From NCBI GenBank assembly GCA_937910665.1, contig CALEPR010000171.1, positions 1 to 5,399 of the forward strand: DNA of 5,399 nt, given 5' to 3'. Below the pieces are notes generated by a model. It was not told the origin of the DNA. It made no database searches and worked only from the letters and a program-made list of their open reading frames with translations. The first letter of the stretch is position 1, and the number at the start of each line of letters is the position of its first letter. The position numbers and the translations under genes are program-made. Origin of the DNA: an uncultured Selenomonadales bacterium. GTDB lineage: Bacteria > Bacillota > Negativicutes > Selenomonadales > Selenomonadaceae. Below are positions 1-5,399 of this stretch, piece by piece.

Positions 1-2
1 TG

Positions 3-227
3 AGAGAACCATTCACAAAATTATTGCAAAATGAAGAAATAAACGCACATTCGTTCCGCCATACTCACGCAACAATGCTGATAGAAAACGGCGCAACGGC
101 AAAAGGTGTAGCCTGAAGATTAGGTCACTCCAGCACCTTGATAACTTAGAATCTTTACACTCACAACACGAATAAATTACAGGAAGATACAGTCGAAATT
201 TTCGCAAAAAACTTGCAGACAAAATAA
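3..227 (+). pseudogene. Tyrosine recombinase (phage integrase family) C-terminal remnant with two in-frame stops
   Basis: Reading the frame that starts at base 3 gives the C-terminal catalytic part of a tyrosine recombinase. It contains HSFRHTHATMLIENGA (the HxxR box, about 48-95), RLGHSS (the second catalytic His, GH at 123-128) and NLYTHNT (the Tyr nucleophile at 156-158), then a typical tail ending in TAA at 225-227. The frame is interrupted by TGA at 114-116, just before RLGH, and by TAG at 147-149, just before NLYTH. No frameshift is needed, so these look like point mutations. TGA is used as a normal stop by the two neighbouring plus-strand genes, which argues against recoding. The N-terminal part, including the first catalytic Arg, lies outside the window. 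Such enzymes integrate phages, ICEs or cassettes; this copy should be inactive. The family assignment rests on visible motifs and is strong; which element it came from cannot be told. Confidence 0.85.
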
Positions 228-257
228 TTAGAAAGAGGTTTAAAATTCATAGAAATT

Positions 258-1031
258 ATGAGAAAAAATTTTTTAAGTAAAATAATTCGCGCCGTCGTGG
301 AATTTGATATGATTCAGGACAGCGACAAAATTTTAATTGGACTTTCGGGTGGCAAAGACAGTTTATTTTTGACTTATGCGCTGGCAAATTTAAAGTTGCG
401 TTTGGCAAAAAATTTTTCGCTCGCCGCGCTGACTATAAATCCAATGTTCACAACTGATTTTCAGGAAAAAATTTCTGCGCTGGAAAATTTTTGTCGCGAA
501 CTGGAAATAAATTTTGAAGTTGAAGAAGTTGACATTAACGGCGCGATAAAAATTTCCGACAAAAATCCTTGTTTTACTTGTGCGTTTTTTCGGCGCGGCG
601 CGATAAATCGAGTGGCAAAAAAAATTGGCGCAAACAAAATTGCTTACGCTCATCACCTCGACGACGCCGTTGAAACTTTTTTCATGAGTTTGCTTTCTTC
701 AGGTCAGCTGACAACTTTTTTGCCGAAAACTTTTTTAAGTCGAACTGAATTGACTGTAATTCGTCCGCTTGTCTATTTGCGCGAAAAAGAAATTTCAAAC
801 TTCGTGACTAAAAAAAATTTTCCTGTCGTCAAGTCTCCCTGTCCAATCGACGGCACGACCAACCGACAGACTATAAAAAATTTAATCGCGGAACTTGGAA
901 AAATTTATCCCGACCTGTTCGAGAGGTTAGCCGCCGCGATGAGAAAAAGTTCTGTCGGAGATCTCTGGGATGCGCCGCTCAGTAAAAAAGATATGCGCGA
1001 AATTTATTTTTCATACATCCACAGACGTTGA
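258..1031 (+). CDS. ttcA: TtcA-family tRNA 2-thiocytidine biosynthesis protein (PP-loop ATPase)
   Basis: This cytosolic 257-residue protein belongs to the PP-loop ATPases that activate a tRNA base by adenylation and replace oxygen with sulfur; TtcA makes 2-thiocytidine at position 32. Visible motifs are the PP-loop SGGKDS (30-35), a CFTC pair (Cys105, Cys108) followed by FRRGAINRVA, AHHLDDAVET (131-140), IRPLVYLREKEI (168-179), and a third cysteine in SPCPIDGTTNRQ (Cys195). In TtcA three cysteines bind a [4Fe-4S] cluster, and all three are present. The second E. coli-type CxxC is reduced to Cys-Pro-Ile-Asp, as I recall for many Bacillota homologues. There are no terminal zinc fingers, which argues against TtuA/Ncs6. 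ATG 258 is the only reasonable start; AGAGG at 234-238 is too far upstream to be an ideal ribosome site. The 3' end overlaps the convergent acyltransferase gene by 21 bp. A TilS-like role is less likely because of the cysteine pattern. Confidence 0.87.
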   Translation: MRKNFLSKIIRAVVEFDMIQDSDKILIGLSGGKDSLFLTYALANLKLRLAKNFSLAALTINPMFTTDFQEKISALENFCRELEINFEVEEVDINGAIKISDKNPCFTCAFFRRGAINRVAKKIGANKIAYAHHLDDAVETFFMSLLSSGQLTTFLPKTFLSRTELTVIRPLVYLREKEISNFVTKKNFPVVKSPCPIDGTTNRQTIKNLIAELGKIYPDLFERLAAAMRKSSVGDLWDAPLSKKDMREIYFSYIHRR

Positions 1032-2174
1032 TTTTCGCTTTCGCGTCAAAAAATTATCTATGCACCATTCTTCAATCGGTTTATAAACTGCCCTGATCTT
1101 GTAACTTGCCACGACGACTGTGCCTGTTATCAAAATCAGCATGAAAACTGTTCCGAACTTAGACAACCTCGTGAAATCAAAACTTTTTGCAAAAAGCAAA
1201 ATCACAACATGCTGGATCAACATCGCCATGTAAGAAATGTCGCTGTAACTATTAAACTTTTCCAGCGTCGACGAAGAAATTTTTTCGTTCAACCATTCGG
1301 CAAATGCGAAAAACAGATAACTTGCAGGTAAACTAAAAACAAAATCTCTTTCGGTGCCAATGAAAAGTCTTCCCCTAAAGATCGGCTGACCAATATCAAC
1401 AGTGATGAAGGAATATGCCAAAATAACCAACACAATGGACAAGCAAATTTTATTCAGTATCGAACGATGTTTCAAAATAAAATCTCGATAAACAAAAATT
1501 GTCATTCCCACCAAAAATTGAGGAATTCTTACTACGAAACTCCAACTGGCAATCATGAGGCTGGCTTTTGGAGAATATCCTGAAATGATAAAGTGGTACA
1601 TCGCAATAGCGACAATAATTGAACCTATGGCGGTAAGAATAAAATTTTTTCTTAAACATTTTTCAAGAAATGGTGCTATCAAGTACATGAAAACTATCAT
1701 ACCAATAAACCATTCGCCAATGAACCAATAGTATGGCAGCTGAAAAAGTTTAATAATGTTCATGTCTATCGGAACAATTCCATATAAGACTCCCAAGTAT
1801 TTGCCGCCTTTGTAAATTATATGATTGAGCGGCGACCTCTCCGGAAGAGATGGTTCTAAAATACCGAGCAAGATAAAAAGCGTCCCAAGAATCACATAAG
1901 CTGTGGTAAATGGAATAACGATGCGTATCAGTTTTCGGCGATAAAATTCCCAAATATTTTTTGAGTGTTTCAAGGAATTGCTCGCCAAATAGCCGCTAAT
2001 TGCAAGAAAAAGAATAACGCCTATCTGACCAATTCCTCCAAAAGCCCAATATATATTTGCGTGAGTTGTCCGAAATTGATCTAACAGGGCGTAGTGAGAT
2101 AAAATTATGGTGAACGAGGCAAAAACTCTGACTGTATTCAACCAAGCAACTCTGTTTTGCTTTGTATCTGCCAA
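1011..2174 (-). CDS. Acyltransferase 3 family membrane protein (O-acyltransferase)
   Basis: This 387-residue integral membrane protein has the layout of the acyltransferase-3 family (PF01757; OatA/WecH/NodX-like), which transfers acetyl or other acyl groups to sugars of surface polysaccharides, peptidoglycan or lipids. Seen: an N-terminal NTVRVFASFTIILSHY with the conserved His27, LFLAISGYLASNSL (55-68), FYRRKLIRIVIPF (77-89) with the Arg pair of the family, WFIGEWFIGMIVFMYLIAPF (150-169) and ISYMAMLIQHVVI (313-325). I estimate about ten membrane helices. There is no SGNH esterase domain, so this is the stand-alone form. The start is TTG at 2172-2174, supported by GAAAGG ten bases upstream; no ATG is available nearby. 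Its codon choice, for example frequent ATA for Ile, differs from the flanking genes, and it opposes ttcA with overlapping ends, so it may be an acquired accessory gene. The acceptor substrate cannot be deduced because no glycan-synthesis genes are adjacent. Confidence 0.85.
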   Translation of the reverse strand: MADTKQNRVAWLNTVRVFASFTIILSHYALLDQFRTTHANIYWAFGGIGQIGVILFLAISGYLASNSLKHSKNIWEFYRRKLIRIVIPFTTAYVILGTLFILLGILEPSLPERSPLNHIIYKGGKYLGVLYGIVPIDMNIIKLFQLPYYWFIGEWFIGMIVFMYLIAPFLEKCLRKNFILTAIGSIIVAIAMYHFIISGYSPKASLMIASWSFVVRIPQFLVGMTIFVYRDFILKHRSILNKICLSIVLVILAYSFITVDIGQPIFRGRLFIGTERDFVFSLPASYLFFAFAEWLNEKISSSTLEKFNSYSDISYMAMLIQHVVILLFAKSFDFTRLSKFGTVFMLILITGTVVVASYKIRAVYKPIEEWCIDNFLTRKRKSTSVDV

Positions 2175-2184
2175 AACAACACAA

Positions 2185-2190
2185 CCTTTC
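2185..2190 (-). promoter_or_regulatory. Ribosome binding site of the acyltransferase gene
   Basis: On the minus strand GAAAGG ends ten bases before the TTG at 2174-2172. This site, and the absence of an in-frame ATG or GTG nearby, decides the TTG start. The other TTG triplets just upstream on this strand are out of frame. Confidence 0.6.
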
Positions 2191-2334
2191 AGAAAAAAAT
2201 AACTGTTTCCATAAAAAGTGTTCTAAACGCCGACAAGTTTACCAAAAAAAATTATCCGGCGCAAGAAAGTTCATAGACATAAAGATTTTTGAAAAAACAA
2301 CAGTCTCATAAGAAGTTATGATTAAAATTTCGCT

Positions 2335-2363
2335 TTGGAAACTCTCAGATGATTATTTATAAA
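2335..2363 (+). promoter_or_regulatory. Putative sigma-70/sigma-A promoter for the U32 gene
   Basis: TTGGAA (2335-2340, 4 of 6 matches to TTGACA) is followed after exactly 17 bases by TATAAA (2358-2363, 5 of 6 matches to TATAAT). Transcription would begin near 2370, giving a leader of about 40 bases that carries GGAGG before the start codon. The match is good by eye, but the region is very AT-rich and chance matches are expected. Confidence 0.55.
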
Positions 2364-2397
2364 AGTATTTTATCAAAATTATTTTTAAATTTTTTTT

Positions 2398-2402
2398 GGA
2401 GG
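2398..2402 (+). promoter_or_regulatory. Shine-Dalgarno GGAGG that selects the TTG start at 2410
   Basis: A perfect GGAGG lies here. Two in-frame TTG codons follow: 2404 is only one base away, too close for initiation, while 2410 has a seven-base gap, which is optimal. Starting at 2410 gives MKNKVELLSPAGS, matching the usual N-terminus of U32 proteins. Confidence 0.8.
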
Positions 2403-2409
2403 ATTGAAT

Positions 2410-4845
2410 TTGAAAAATAAAGTAGAACTTTTGTCACCGGCAGGAAGTTTCGACGCATTGAAGGCGGCAGTTGAGGCGGGAGCGGACGCAGTTTATTTGG
2501 CAGGAGAAAGTTTCGGCGCTCGCGCTTACGCAGAAAATTTTAATCGCGAAACTTTGCCTGAAGCCGTCAAGTTTGCACATTTGCGAAATGTTTCCGTTCA
2601 CGTCACCACGAACACAATTTTGGCTGACGACGAACTTGAAAATTTCGCCGACTACATAAAATTTTTGCGCTCGGCAAATGTGGACGCATTTTTGATTCAA
2701 GATTTAGGCGCGGCAAAAATTGCAAAACAAATTGCGCCTGAAATTCCTCTGCACGCCTCGACGCAAATGACAATTCATAATCTTGAAGGCGTTTTGGAAC
2801 TTCAAAAACTTGGTTTCTCTCGCGCAGTTTTGAGTCGCGAACTTTCTTTAGCCGAAGTCGAATACATTTCAAAAAATTCGCCGCTGGAGATTGAAATTTT
2901 TATGCATGGTGCGCTTTGCGTCTGTTACTCGGGACAATGTTTGATGAGCAGTTTAATCGGTGGCAGGAGCGGAAATCGTGGGCGTTGTGCTCAACCTTGC
3001 CGACTGCCTTATACTTTGGTTGACTCCGACGGAAACGAAGTTTTAAAAAATGTCGGCGAATATTTGCTCAGTCCGAAAGATTTAAATACTCTCGACTTGC
3101 TGCCGAAAATTATTTCCGCTGGAGTCAATTCGCTGAAAATTGAAGGCAGAATGAAACGCCCCGAATATGTCGCAACGGTCGTGAAAGTTTATCGCGATGC
3201 ATTGGACAGAATTTTTTCCGACAAAAATTTTTCTGCGACTGCGGACGAACACAGAAAGTTGGCGCAAATTTTTAATCGCGATTTCACGACGGCGTATCTT
3301 GAAAAAAATCCCGGCAAAAATTTAATCAGCGACAAACGTCCGAATAATCGCGGAGTTTTGCTCGGCAGAGTGACGCAGGTCGAAAAAAATAAAATCTCAA
3401 TTAAGTTGGAAAGTAAAAATTCCTCACTCCTCACTCCTCCTTCCTCATTGAACAAGGGTGATCAACTTGAAATTTGGATAAAGGTCGGCGGGCGGCTGAC
3501 TTTCACTGTAGAAAATTTTTCTGTCGATAAAGATATTTGCTCAGTCGAAGTTGAAAATACTCGCGGCGTAAAAGTTCGCGACAGAGTTTTTAAAATTTTT
3601 GACGCTGAACTTACCGCGCAGGCGAGAAAATTTTTTACAGGCGGCTTTGTCAGAAAAATTCCTGTCGATGCAAAAATTTCTGTCGCTGTCGGAAAAAAAT
3701 TAACTTTGTCGATGACTGATGCGGACGGAAATTTTGCGACTGCCGAAACAAATTTTGTCGCCGAACTTGCAAAAAATCATCCGCTGACTTTTGAAACTTT
3801 GCAAAAACAAATTGGTCGGCTCGGCAATACAATTTTTGAACTTGAAAATCTTGAAGTCGAACTCGGCGAAAATATTATGATTCCGATTAGCGAGCTTAAT
3901 GAACTCCGCAGAAAAGTTGTAGAGCTTTTGGAAATTCAGCGACTTAAAAAGTTTGATAAGGTGGAAATATGGAAAGATGATAAGGTGGAAAGTAATAATT
4001 CCTCATTCCTCACTCCTAACTCCTCATTGTTAATCGCGCAGGTTGACAGTCTTGAAAAAATTTCTGCCGCGCTTGAAAGTGGTGCGGACGCAATTTTGTT
4101 CGGAGGAGAAAATTTTAAAAATCGCAAAGTCACAGCGAAAGAAATTTTGTCTGCCGAAAAAATTATTCACGACGCAGGAAAAAATTTTTATCTGTCAACG
4201 CCGCGCATTGTTCGCGAAGAAGAAATTGCGGACTTGGAAAAAATTTTGTCGATGAAAGTTTTCGATGCGGTTTATGTTCATAACTTGGCAACTTTAAATC
4301 TTGCGAAAAAATTTTCACTCGCTCCGATTCATACAGATTTTTCCATGCCGGTTTTCAACAGCGCAACAATCGACTACTTGAAAAGTTTGGGCGCGGACGG
4401 CGCGACGCTCTCGCCGGAGTTGACTTTGGAACAGATTAAAAATCTTGCAAAAAAATCTTCCTTGCCGCTTGAATGTATTGTTCACGGCAAAATGGAGTTG
4501 ATGATTTCAAGTTATTGCGTTCTTGGAAGTTTTCTCGGCGAAATTGACAAAAAAAATTGTCCGCACATTTGCCGAAAAAAAATTTTTTATCTGCGCGACA
4601 GGAAAAATATTTTCTTTCCAATCGCGACGGATCAATTTTGTCGTATGCATATTTTAAATTCAAAAACTTTGTCGATGATTGAACACAGAAAAGAATTTGA
4701 AGGCGTTGCAAATATTCGCGTCGATTGCCGCGCTCTTTCTGTTGAGGAAACAAAAAAAATTCTCCGCGCCTACAAGTTCGGCGGAGCGGAGATTGAAAAT
4801 TTTACTCGCGGACATTATTTTCGCGGAGTGACTTCGGTCGATTGA
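2410..4845 (+). CDS. Double U32 ("peptidase U32") protein with DUF3656-like middle, RlhA/TrhP-related
   Basis: Cytosolic protein of 811 residues from TTG 2410 (813 if TTG 2404 were used; the ribosome site favours 2410). U32 proteins are named peptidases, but E. coli RlhA and TrhP hydroxylate 23S rRNA C2501 and tRNA U34. The first U32 domain (about 4-275) begins ELLSPAGSFDALKAAVEAGA and contains the family signature E162-F-M-H-G-A-L-C170 with G-Q-C177, then Cys193 and Cys197 (NRGRCAQPCR), a four-cysteine set suited to an Fe-S cluster. The middle (about 275-500) includes IFNRDFTTAYL and PNNRGVLLGRV and resembles DUF3656 as in RlhA. A second, diverged U32 half (about 540-800) starts LLIAQVDSLEKISAALESGA and has VHGKMELMISSYC, CPHIC and a DR-x-FP-x-C region (Cys703, 717, 721, 744). 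The overall plan is RlhA-like but longer than the roughly 650-residue E. coli protein. Two repeat-derived linkers sit at 337-347 and 530-540. The exact RNA target is not shown by sequence. Confidence 0.88.
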   Translation: MKNKVELLSPAGSFDALKAAVEAGADAVYLAGESFGARAYAENFNRETLPEAVKFAHLRNVSVHVTTNTILADDELENFADYIKFLRSANVDAFLIQDLGAAKIAKQIAPEIPLHASTQMTIHNLEGVLELQKLGFSRAVLSRELSLAEVEYISKNSPLEIEIFMHGALCVCYSGQCLMSSLIGGRSGNRGRCAQPCRLPYTLVDSDGNEVLKNVGEYLLSPKDLNTLDLLPKIISAGVNSLKIEGRMKRPEYVATVVKVYRDALDRIFSDKNFSATADEHRKLAQIFNRDFTTAYLEKNPGKNLISDKRPNNRGVLLGRVTQVEKNKISIKLESKNSSLLTPPSSLNKGDQLEIWIKVGGRLTFTVENFSVDKDICSVEVENTRGVKVRDRVFKIFDAELTAQARKFFTGGFVRKIPVDAKISVAVGKKLTLSMTDADGNFATAETNFVAELAKNHPLTFETLQKQIGRLGNTIFELENLEVELGENIMIPISELNELRRKVVELLEIQRLKKFDKVEIWKDDKVESNNSSFLTPNSSLLIAQVDSLEKISAALESGADAILFGGENFKNRKVTAKEILSAEKIIHDAGKNFYLSTPRIVREEEIADLEKILSMKVFDAVYVHNLATLNLAKKFSLAPIHTDFSMPVFNSATIDYLKSLGADGATLSPELTLEQIKNLAKKSSLPLECIVHGKMELMISSYCVLGSFLGEIDKKNCPHICRKKIFYLRDRKNIFFPIATDQFCRMHILNSKTLSMIEHRKEFEGVANIRVDCRALSVEETKKILRAYKFGGAEIENFTRGHYFRGVTSVD
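3407..3450 (+). repeat. Heptanucleotide tandem-repeat element, copy 1 (inside U32 gene)
   Basis: TGGAAAGTAA is followed by a short AT link and four tandem heptamers: TTCCTCA (3420-3426), CTCCTCA (3427-3433), CTCCTCC (3434-3440) and TTCCTCA (3441-3447), ending with TTG. It matches copy 2 at 3986-4029 in 39 of 44 positions without gaps. It encodes NSSLLTPPSSL, an apparent loop in the DUF3656-like region. Composition (C/T-rich, no A- or T-tracts) differs sharply from the surrounding gene. Confidence 0.85.
3955..3991 (+). repeat. 13-bp direct repeat preceding heptamer copy 2
   Basis: GATAAGGTGGAAA occurs at 3955-3967 and again, exactly, at 3979-3991, a 24-bp period that keeps the reading frame. 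It encodes DKVE twice within the stretch KFDKVEIWKDDKVES, joining the middle domain to the second U32 half. The second unit runs into heptamer copy 2, so the two may be parts of one larger inserted element. Confidence 0.8.
3986..4029 (+). repeat. Heptanucleotide tandem-repeat element, copy 2 (inside U32 gene)
   Basis: TGGAAAGTAATAA leads into TTCCTCA (3999-4005), TTCCTCA (4006-4012), CTCCTAA (4013-4019) and CTCCTCA (4020-4026), then TTG. It is in the same codon phase as copy 1 and encodes NSSFLTPNSSL, located at the junction between the DUF3656-like middle and the second U32 domain. The five differences from copy 1 fall at element positions 11, 21 and 33-35. Confidence 0.85.
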
Positions 4846-4860
4846 AAAAATTTTTTCGCC

Positions 4861-4893
4861 AAAAAAAGTCGCCGACAATTTTATCGACGACTT
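4861..4893 (-). terminator. Rho-independent terminator of the biotin carrier gene
   Basis: Read on the minus strand, AAGTCGTCGA (4893-4884), an eight-base loop and TCGGCGACTT (4875-4866) form a ten-pair stem with one G-U wobble. The T-tract continues through to 4861. It lies 28 bases after the stop codon of the biotin carrier gene. On the plus strand the stem has a C-A mismatch and is followed by GAAAAATTTTTT rather than an immediate T-run, so it could serve the U32 transcript only weakly. Confidence 0.75.
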
Positions 4894-4920
4894 GAAAAAT
4901 TTTTTCGATTCAAAATTTTT

Positions 4921-5367
4921 CTATCCAAGAATTACAAGCGACTCATGAGCCTTGACACTCTGACCTGCCGCGACGTTGAACTTTTTAACTGTGCCATCAG
5001 CGTCAGCAGTAATTTCATTTTGCATCTTCATAGCTTCCAGAATCAGAAGAACTTCGCCGGCTTTGACCGCCGCACCTTCGCTAGCCACAAGTTTTACAAC
5101 TTTGCCGGGCATCGGAGCGTCAATCGAATGTTCTCCTGCTCCTGCCGCCGCTTTTGCAACGGGAGCAGCAGCCGCTGGAGCTGCCGCAGGTTTCGGAGCG
5201 GGAGCAGCATGTTTCGGAGCAGCGGGCTTGGGAGCAACAACTGCTTTCTTCTCGGTTTCTACTTGATAGGTCTTGCCATTAACGGTCACTTCACTCAGAC
5301 CATTCTCTATTTCGTTCACGGCAGCTTCGTAGGCTACGCCGTTGATGGTGAATTTGAATTGTTTCAT
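4921..5367 (-). CDS. Biotin carrier protein, probable gamma subunit of a Na+-translocating decarboxylase
   Basis: This 148-residue protein carries biotin between the carboxyltransferase and the membrane decarboxylase subunit of enzymes such as methylmalonyl-CoA, oxaloacetate or glutaconyl-CoA decarboxylase, which couple decarboxylation to Na+ export. Its domains are an N-terminal segment with two similar strands (FTINGVAYEAAV and VTVNGKTYQVET, about 6-38), a flexible Ala/Pro/Lys linker (about 42-78) and a C-terminal biotinyl domain (about 80-148). The last contains APMPGKV and EAMKM, where Lys114 is the biotinylated residue. The N-terminus lacks the AccB-type start, so a fatty-acid BCCP is less likely. 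Start ATG 5365-5367 has no strong Shine-Dalgarno in the 32 bases visible upstream. It is the last gene before a terminator on its strand; partner subunits, if in an operon, would lie beyond 5399. Which acyl-CoA or keto acid is used cannot be decided here. Confidence 0.85.
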   Translation of the reverse strand: MKQFKFTINGVAYEAAVNEIENGLSEVTVNGKTYQVETEKKAVVAPKPAAPKHAAPAPKPAAAPAAAAPVAKAAAGAGEHSIDAPMPGKVVKLVASEGAAVKAGEVLLILEAMKMQNEITADADGTVKKFNVAAGQSVKAHESLVILG

Positions 5368-5399
5368 TGTCTTGTCGTTTTTTTATTGGATTAAGTTTT

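Noticed and set aside
114..149. Recoding (TGA as Trp/Sec or TAG readthrough) in the integrase fragment
   Set aside because: TGA ends ttcA and the U32 gene in this window, TGG is used for Trp, and no selenocysteine element is evident; mutation is simpler.
2251..2256. GATAAT on the minus strand as -10 box for the acyltransferase gene
   Set aside because: No acceptable -35 hexamer at 16-18 bases; I see no convincing promoter for this gene.
2228..2261. CGCCG...CGGCG inverted repeat in the divergent intergenic region
   Set aside because: Only five pairs with a 24-base loop; too weak to call an operator or terminator.
2318..2362. Tiny open frame MIKISLWKLSDDYL as a possible leader peptide before the U32 gene
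   Set aside because: It has no good ribosome site and overlaps the predicted -35 and -10 boxes, so it would not be on the transcript.
3407..4029. Heptamer blocks as a CRISPR array
   Set aside because: Units are 7 bp with no spacers and lie inside an open coding frame.
4844..4906. GAAAAAATTTTTTC-type palindromes flanking the hairpin as specific sites
   Set aside because: Such A-tract/T-tract words are common throughout these genes, so they reflect base composition rather than a defined site.
4945..5394. Long open frames on the plus strand opposite the biotin carrier gene (also 4976-5266)
   Set aside because: They are antisense shadows of the Ala/Pro-rich biotin carrier gene; the minus-strand frame carries the EAMKM biotin site, so the plus frames have no support.

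Overview
The window is AT-rich bacterial DNA from what is most likely an anaerobic Bacillota, possibly a Negativicutes/Selenomonadales-type gut or rumen bacterium. This is an inference from gene content: a biotin carrier subunit of the Na+-pumping decarboxylase type, a TtcA-type tRNA thiolase, a double-domain U32 protein with a DUF3656-like middle, and TTG start codons. No rRNA or tRNA gene is present to confirm the taxon.

Layout. Positions 3-227 (+) hold the C-terminal end of a tyrosine recombinase/integrase broken by two in-frame stops. Positions 258-1031 (+) encode a TtcA-family PP-loop ATPase for tRNA 2-thiolation. Convergent to it, with 3' ends overlapping by 21 bp, lies a membrane acyltransferase of the acyltransferase-3 family (1011-2174, -). 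A divergent intergenic region (2175-2409) holds a good promoter and a strong Shine-Dalgarno for the large U32 gene (2410-4845, +). A hairpin plus T-tract at 4861-4893 terminates the last gene, a biotin carrier protein (4921-5367, -) that is probably the gamma subunit of a sodium-pump decarboxylase.

How the genes relate. TtcA and the U32/DUF3656 protein belong to families that modify RNA (tRNA 2-thiocytidine; hydroxylation of tRNA or rRNA), and both carry conserved cysteines suited to Fe-S clusters. The acyltransferase between them differs in codon choice and looks like an accessory gene. The biotin carrier belongs to a separate metabolic operon that continues beyond the right edge.

The most unusual signal is inside the U32 gene. 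Two copies of a 44-bp element, each built on four tandem heptanucleotides (YTCCTMA-like) ending in TTG, lie in the same reading phase and encode near-identical Asn/Ser/Leu/Thr/Pro-rich linkers. One copy is preceded by a 13-bp direct repeat. This looks like a dispersed genomic repeat that has been accommodated in frame within an essential-looking protein. I did not find a clear new defence or mobile system here.
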